DNA of 64,000 nucleotides from JACMLD01 sp963705285. GTDB taxonomy: Bacteria; Bacteroidota; Bacteroidia; Chitinophagales; Chitinophagaceae. The notes under the pieces are model-generated. The model did no database searches. It had not been told where the DNA came from and saw only the letters and a program-made list of their open reading frames with translations. Below, one piece after another: positions 58,983-64,000 of the stretch; positions within the stretch are counted from its first letter, which is position 1, and each line of letters starts with the position of its first letter. The stretch covers positions 4,402,001 through 4,466,000 of the forward strand of contig OY970066.1 in the NCBI GenBank assembly GCA_963705285.1, read 5' to 3'. A program made the translations under genes and the position numbers.

Positions 58983-61775
58983 TTAATTATTATTACCGGG
59001 AACGGCAGTGCCCGCTTTACTGAAATTCCATACCAGCGATAGCATAAAAAACCGTTGTATGGTGCTATAAGTTGTCTGCGAAATAAAATTGCTGTTCACC
59101 GTACGATTGAAACCAATATTCTGGTTCAGCAAGTCATTGACTGATAATTTGAGCAGCAATGCATCGCTCTTCAAAAACTTTTTTCCAACCCAGGCATTCC
59201 AGAAGATAACGTTGGTGTTGAAATCGAAAGCACTTGTCTTTTGCCTGAAATTGGCATCTGCATCTGTATGAAGTTGAAATTTTTTCGGCAGGTACAGGTC
59301 AATATTTGGCTGCACATTAAATGTCCAGTAGTTGGTTTTTATATTATTCTGAATAGACGAACGGCTATTGGTATAAGTGGCTGAAGTACCCAGGCGGAAT
59401 TCATACTTTTTGTCTTTTGATTTGGAAATATCATTGCCCAGCGTATAATTACCGCTTTTGGTTTCATTGAGCAGGCCGTTTACAATGCTTACGCTCCGGT
59501 TGTTATTGATGTTTCCGTTGAACCGGATATTGATGCCTGGTTTTTTCCATTTAAAACCGTAGCCCATCCATCCAGATAAAGAGCGGCTGCCATCGAGGTT
59601 TACAGACTGGTAAGTTCGTTTACCATTCACATCTACATTGGTGCTGCTGGTAATGGCATTCTGGGTGAAACGGTAATTCAGGCTGATGTAGATATCCGTT
59701 TCTGTAAGCACTTTGTAATTATTGAAACTGAGGCCAAGGTTGTTGGTGAACTGCGGTTTTAAATCTGGATTGCCGATGTTGATGTTGAGCGGGTCATCAT
59801 TGGTGCGGATAGGTTGAATCTGCTGGATAGATGGTTGCGACGTATTACCGTTGTACCGCAGCCACAAACGCTTTTGCGAGTTGAAAGAATACATGATCAT
59901 AGCCTGCGGAAACCAGTTAATAAAGTTTCTGCGTGCCGATGTGTCTGCTCTTAAATCCTGTTGGTTAAAACTGGTAATGCCAATGTTATTGCCCAGGTTC
60001 ACGCGCATTTTTTTCTTTACCAGGCTGTAACTAAGCCCGGCTTTGTGCGTAAATACGTTGAAGTTGTAATCGTTACTAAAAATACTGTCGAGGCTGGTAT
60101 ACTTGCCATCGGCAGATTTGTTGTAAGAGGTTCTGTTAGACCGGCTGTTGTTGATGGCCACGCCGTAATTGGCAATGATGGAAGAAGAAACCGACAGCGG
60201 TTCAGAATAAGATATTTTAGAATCAAAGGCCAGTTTGCGGGTGTTGTATTGTTTAAACTGGTCGGTAATCTGTTGTTCTACGGGTATACCCCCTTTGTAA
60301 AATTCGTTGTCGGCATACAGGTAACCGTCTGAACTGCCCTCTTCAAAATTCTCGCTGAGGTTTACAGAAAGGGTGCGCCCTTTTTTCCGCATTCTTTTTT
60401 TGTACAGTAAGTTGCTGTTGACTGTTTTTGTGTTACCGATGGTATTAATGGAGCGATCGCCACTGTTTACCAGCAGGCTATCGGCCGTGAGCGCTTCGGT
60501 TCTGTACTGGCTGCTGGTTACTTTGTGATCGGTTCCCCCGTTGGCACTTATTTTTATGGAAGAGCTGCTGTCAAGCTGCAGCTCGTAACTGCCGTTGGCG
60601 CGATGGCGCAGTATATCGTTCCTGAACGTTTCGCGTTGGTTGTTATAATAAAGGGTATCCGGTAATATAAATTGTGTATTGCTGCCACTGTTGCCCACCA
60701 CGCTCAAATCCATGATCTTGTAATTAAGGTTCACGGTTTGTTTATCGTCGTTCCATTTATCATTATAATGAAGGCCGCCTGTTCTTACGGAGGGGTAACC
60801 ACGGCCGTTAAACCGCCCGTCCCACGAATCCAGCTCATCGTTACTGCCGGAGAACATAAAATAACCATTGGCTTCATCGTAATCAACGCCGCTTGCAAAG
60901 CTTTCGCCATATTTGTCGCGCTCGTTCCAGTTTAGTCCTGTTTTTCCTGTATTGGAGAGAATACCGTAGGCAGAAAATTTCTTTTTCTTTTTAAATAAAT
61001 TTATCATTAGCTGGTTGTCAAAATAACCATCGGTACCTCCGCCTGCAGTGGCTTTACCAAAATATCCGTTCTTTTTATTGTCTTTTAATTTCAGGTTAAT
61101 GGTTTTGGTTTTTTCACCATCATCTATACCCGTAAATGCAGCTTGGTCACTTTTTTTATCAAACACCTGCACTTTGTCAATCATGTCTGCCCGCAGGTTC
61201 TGCGTTACAAGGGTAGGGTCGTCGCCAAAGAACTCTTCACCATCCACCAATACCTTTTGCACCGTTTCGCCCTGCGCGGTAATCTTTCCATTTTTATCAA
61301 CCTGTATACCCGGAAGTTTTTTCAGCAGATCTTCAACGGTGGCATTGGCCTGCACATGAAAACTGTCGGCTGTAAATTCGGTGGTATCGCCTTTAATTTT
61401 AATAGCAGAAATTTTTTGTTTAATGACCACTTCCTCCAGCAATTTTGCTTTCAGAATAAGGGCTACCTTGTTGAGGTTGATAGTAGAAGTATCGGTAAGT
61501 GTAACCTCTTCTACATAGTCTGCATATTTTGGATAAGTAACCAGTACAATAAATTTGCCGGCAGGCAGGCCGCTCAATGAAAAGCGGCCCTGTGCATTGC
61601 TGCGGGTAAATTTGTACAAAACAGAATCTTTGGCGCGTAAGATGGATACAACGGCATTGGTGAGTATTTCTTTGGTGGAAGTATCGCTAACGGTGCCCTT
61701 TACTACTGCCGTTTGGCTGATACCGCAAATGCTGACAGTAAGCAGCACGCAAAGCAGCAGAATGGTTTTGTTCAT
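58983..61775 (-). CDS. Large outer membrane beta-barrel protein with carboxypeptidase-like domain
   Basis: The 930-residue protein starts with a signal peptide (LLCVLLTVSICGISQ). The carboxypeptidase-regulatory-like domain (GTVSDTSTKEILTNAVVSIL) is followed by a plug (EDLLKKLPGIQVDKNGKITA, then VLVDGEEFFGDDPTLVTQNL) and a long C-terminal barrel ending LSLVWNFSKAGTAVPGNNN. It lacks a SusD partner. Its neighbour is a GLPGLI gene, a frequent pairing of unknown meaning. It is transcribed away from glgB. Confidence 0.87.
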   Translation of the reverse strand: MNKTILLLCVLLTVSICGISQTAVVKGTVSDTSTKEILTNAVVSILRAKDSVLYKFTRSNAQGRFSLSGLPAGKFIVLVTYPKYADYVEEVTLTDTSTINLNKVALILKAKLLEEVVIKQKISAIKIKGDTTEFTADSFHVQANATVEDLLKKLPGIQVDKNGKITAQGETVQKVLVDGEEFFGDDPTLVTQNLRADMIDKVQVFDKKSDQAAFTGIDDGEKTKTINLKLKDNKKNGYFGKATAGGGTDGYFDNQLMINLFKKKKKFSAYGILSNTGKTGLNWNERDKYGESFASGVDYDEANGYFMFSGSNDELDSWDGRFNGRGYPSVRTGGLHYNDKWNDDKQTVNLNYKIMDLSVVGNSGSNTQFILPDTLYYNNQRETFRNDILRHRANGSYELQLDSSSSIKISANGGTDHKVTSSQYRTEALTADSLLVNSGDRSINTIGNTKTVNSNLLYKKRMRKKGRTLSVNLSENFEEGSSDGYLYADNEFYKGGIPVEQQITDQFKQYNTRKLAFDSKISYSEPLSVSSSIIANYGVAINNSRSNRTSYNKSADGKYTSLDSIFSNDYNFNVFTHKAGLSYSLVKKKMRVNLGNNIGITSFNQQDLRADTSARRNFINWFPQAMIMYSFNSQKRLWLRYNGNTSQPSIQQIQPIRTNDDPLNINIGNPDLKPQFTNNLGLSFNNYKVLTETDIYISLNYRFTQNAITSSTNVDVNGKRTYQSVNLDGSRSLSGWMGYGFKWKKPGINIRFNGNINNNRSVSIVNGLLNETKSGNYTLGNDISKSKDKKYEFRLGTSATYTNSRSSIQNNIKTNYWTFNVQPNIDLYLPKKFQLHTDADANFRQKTSAFDFNTNVIFWNAWVGKKFLKSDALLLKLSVNDLLNQNIGFNRTVNSNFISQTTYSTIQRFFMLSLVWNFSKAGTAVPGNNN

Positions 61776-61991
61776 AAGCGCAATAAAGGGATTAGTAAAG
61801 GTTAGTGAATGGTTGGGTTAAAATACCGGGGCAGGAATAAACCTGTGCCGAATATCCTCTAAAAAAAACTAACTTTAAAAGGCATAGTCTTAATTTTAGG
61901 TTAAAGGGTTTTTTCAGGGATAACCGGTAAGATGCGCGGTTGTAAAAAATCCATATTCCTACAAAATAGTATTACCATAAAATAAGTAACC
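61776..61991. other. Divergent intergenic region of the barrel gene and glgB
   Basis: This is about 215 bases of AT-rich DNA. AAAAAAAACTAACTTTAAAAGG at about 61861-61882 contains TAACTTTA, a near match to the -7 element in the plus direction, but it is far from glgB. No repeats of the types seen elsewhere were recognised. Confidence 0.35.
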
Positions 61992-63947
61992 ATGGAACAG
62001 TCAGCAAAGCGCCGCTATGAGGAAGAAAATTTCGTGGATACGTCAAAAAATGTCTGGAACTTTTCTTTGCTAACCGATGAGGATGTCCGCAATTTTCAAA
62101 ATGGAACGCATTACCGGTTGTATGAGAAAATGGGTTCGCATTCCATAGAAGTTAATAGCGGATGGGGGATGTATTTTGCCGTATGGGCGCCCAACGCCAC
62201 TTCTGTATCGGTAAAAGGCAATTTCAATGATTGGAAGAACGGCGAATATGAATTGTATGCCCGCTGGGATAAAAGCGGTATCTGGGAAGGATTCATTCCC
62301 GGTTTTACATTGGGTGAAGTATATAAGTACCATATTATTGGTTATATGGGCATGGAAACAGACAAAGGCGATCCGTTTGCTAATTTCTGGGAAATGCGCC
62401 CCGATACCGCCTCTATTACCTGGGATATGCACTATGATTGGAAGGACGACGCCTGGATGAAAGAAAGAAAAACGCACAATGCGCTCAGTGCACCGTGGAG
62501 CGTGTATGAAGTACACCTCAACAGCTGGATGCGGCCCGATAAAAACGATGAAGAATCATACAATACGTATGCGCAAATGCGCCAGCTGCTGGTGCCTTAT
62601 GTAAAAGAAATGGGTTTTACCCATATTGAGCTGATGCCCGTAATGGAACACCCGTTTGATGGCAGTTGGGGCTACCAGGGCACAGGCTTCTTTGCGCCGA
62701 CCTCGCGGTTTGGTTCTCCCCAAGAGTTTATGCAACTGGTGGAAGCATTCCACCATGAAGGCATTGGTGTTATTCTTGATTGGGTGCCCTCGCACTTTCC
62801 GTATGATGCCCATGGCCTGTTTATGTTCGACGGCACACATACGTATGAATATGCAGATATGCGCAAAGGCTATCACCCCGACTGGAACTCCTATATCTTC
62901 AATTACAAAAGGGGAGAAGTAAAATCGTTTCTTATCAGCAGCGCACGGTTCTGGTTCGATAAATTTCATGCAGATGGATTACGGGTAGATGCAGTTTCCT
63001 CGATGCTTAAACTCAATTATTCAAGAACAGAAGGTCAGTGGGAACCCAATGAATTTGGCGGCGATGGCAACCTGGAGGCCATTGCGTTTATAAAAGATCT
63101 CAACGAAACAACATTCAGGGATTTCCCCGATGTGCAAACTATAGCGGAAGAGTCCACTGATTGGCCGGGTGTTTCCAAACCAACTTTTGCAGATGGTTTG
63201 GGTTTTGGTATGAAATGGATGATGGGATGGATGCACGATACGCTTGATTATTTTAAACTTGATCCGCTGGCCAGGCAAGACCACCAGGATAAGTTTGCCT
63301 TTAGCATGATGTATTACTATGATGAAAATTTTATGCTGCCCCTTAGCCACGATGAAGTAGTACACGGCAAATCACCCATGCTTTATAAAATGCCGGGCGA
63401 TGACTGGCAGAAATTTGCTAACCTGCGGTTGTTGTACAGTTATATGTTTACACACCCTGGCGGCAAATTATTGTTTATGGGCAACGAGTTTGGCAGCACA
63501 TCTGAATGGAATTATAAAAGCGAACTCCCATGGGAATTGTTGCAGCATGATTCTCACAGAATGCTAAAAGATTGCGTGCGCGATCTTTGCCTGCTGCTGC
63601 GAAACGAGCCCGCATTATATGAAAAACAATTTACACAGGAGGGCTTTGAATGGATTGATCTCAACCACCGGCAGGAATCGGTGATAGTATTCCGGCGCAA
63701 AGGACTGCTACCTGAAAATGACTTGTTAATAATATTGAATATGACACCGGTTGTTAGAAACAATTGGAAAGTGTATGCCCACGATAAACCCAGCTGGAAA
63801 GAAATTTTTAACAGCGACGAAAAAAAATACTGGGGCACCGGTGACGTTTTTAACCCTTCGCCGGTTGTACAATTGGTTGACAAAAACACAGCCAACTACG
63901 AAATAAATGTACATTTGCCTGCGTTAGGTGCTATTGTGTTAAAATAG
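61992..63947 (+). CDS. glgB: 1,4-alpha-glucan branching enzyme
   Basis: This enzyme introduces alpha-1,6 branches into glycogen. The 651-residue protein has an N-terminal CBM48-like domain (MYFAVWAPNATSVSVKGNFN), then a GH13 catalytic domain with WSVYEVHLNSW, GSWGYQGTGFFAPTSRFG, DGLRVDAVSSMLKLNYSR (nucleophile Asp), TIAEESTDWPG (acid/base Glu) and LPLSHDEVVHGKSPM. A C-terminal beta-domain ends the protein. It belongs with glgA and glgC 8-10 kb upstream. Confidence 0.94.
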   Translation: MEQSAKRRYEEENFVDTSKNVWNFSLLTDEDVRNFQNGTHYRLYEKMGSHSIEVNSGWGMYFAVWAPNATSVSVKGNFNDWKNGEYELYARWDKSGIWEGFIPGFTLGEVYKYHIIGYMGMETDKGDPFANFWEMRPDTASITWDMHYDWKDDAWMKERKTHNALSAPWSVYEVHLNSWMRPDKNDEESYNTYAQMRQLLVPYVKEMGFTHIELMPVMEHPFDGSWGYQGTGFFAPTSRFGSPQEFMQLVEAFHHEGIGVILDWVPSHFPYDAHGLFMFDGTHTYEYADMRKGYHPDWNSYIFNYKRGEVKSFLISSARFWFDKFHADGLRVDAVSSMLKLNYSRTEGQWEPNEFGGDGNLEAIAFIKDLNETTFRDFPDVQTIAEESTDWPGVSKPTFADGLGFGMKWMMGWMHDTLDYFKLDPLARQDHQDKFAFSMMYYYDENFMLPLSHDEVVHGKSPMLYKMPGDDWQKFANLRLLYSYMFTHPGGKLLFMGNEFGSTSEWNYKSELPWELLQHDSHRMLKDCVRDLCLLLRNEPALYEKQFTQEGFEWIDLNHRQESVIVFRRKGLLPENDLLIILNMTPVVRNNWKVYAHDKPSWKEIFNSDEKKYWGTGDVFNPSPVVQLVDKNTANYEINVHLPALGAIVLK

Positions 63948-63978
63948 AATTTCAATTGTTATCCGGCAATCATACACC

Positions 63979-64000
63979 ATGAAAAATTTAATTTTCGTAA
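63979..64000 (+). CDS. Start of a gene cut by the window edge
   Basis: The frame opens ATG AAA AAT TTA ATT TTC GTA, reading MKNLIFV, the typical opening of a signal peptide. It follows the glgB stop by 31 bases in the same direction. Only seven codons are visible, so no function can be given. Confidence 0.5.

Noticed and set aside
1..64000. tRNA, rRNA and tmRNA genes
   Set aside because: No GGTTCGAATCC-type arm, CCA-tail context or conserved rRNA stretches were seen in any gap.

Overview
The window looks like chromosomal DNA of a Bacteroidota bacterium, most likely family Chitinophagaceae. The evidence is direct: many genes are preceded by the Bacteroidota -7 promoter element TAnnTTTG, Shine-Dalgarno sites are rare, and the gene content is typical (TonB-linked outer membrane beta-barrels with carboxypeptidase-like N-domains, a GLPGLI protein, a DoxX/BT_3928-type membrane protein, a LytS/LytTR two-component pair, an FKBP lipoprotein). 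No phage, plasmid, CRISPR array, rRNA or tRNA was recognised. All genes appear intact except those cut by the window ends.

Layout. 1-6 kb: end of a beta-propeller/outer-membrane-barrel gene, valS, and a DEDDh exonuclease fused to a GIY-YIG domain. 6-13 kb: a 33-residue membrane protein too short for ordinary gene calling, an esterase, a DoxX protein, a B12-binding radical SAM protein, a UbiD decarboxylase and a TraB/GumN protein. 13-26 kb: housekeeping genes (ndk, nrnA-like, FKBP lipoprotein, folP, DUF1599, BT_3928-like, a DppB-type permease, a DciA-like DUF721 protein, recF, pdhA, a TPR protein, ribH, a LutA-like protein). 26-32 kb: a likely copper-handling operon (small CNGKC membrane protein, MbnP lipoprotein, MbnH-type di-haem enzyme, CDICGCG barrel protein), facing a TonB receptor with a His-rich plug. 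32-41 kb: a CBS protein, a large outer membrane barrel, a LolA-like protein, a LytTR regulator and its kinase, and two paralogous secreted proteins. 41-45 kb: thrS-infC, then rpmI-rplT from a separate promoter. 45-51 kb: two lipoproteins (one like copper amine oxidase but apparently without its metal ligands), an SdpI protein, a ROK kinase and a FucP-like transporter. 51-64 kb: a glycogen/alpha-glucan region (glgA, glgC, sugar transporter, GH13 amylase, glgB) interrupted by a GLPGLI/outer-membrane-barrel pair.

The most promising points are: (1) the MbnP/MbnH copper operon; (2) recF, which has no ATG, GTG or TTG at its N-terminus and appears to start at ATT; (3) a 17-bp motif shared upstream of the LytS-type kinase and the barrel gene of the same cluster, a candidate LytTR site; (4) a nested palindromic element flanked by 11-bp direct repeats; (5) an unusually rich set of short-period 'word-like' repeats (variants of TCTGAT, ACTAAAT, GGAATTAG, AATGTGCT and others) that fill intergenic gaps, some touching start codons. 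Product names rest on motif recognition by eye, without database searches.
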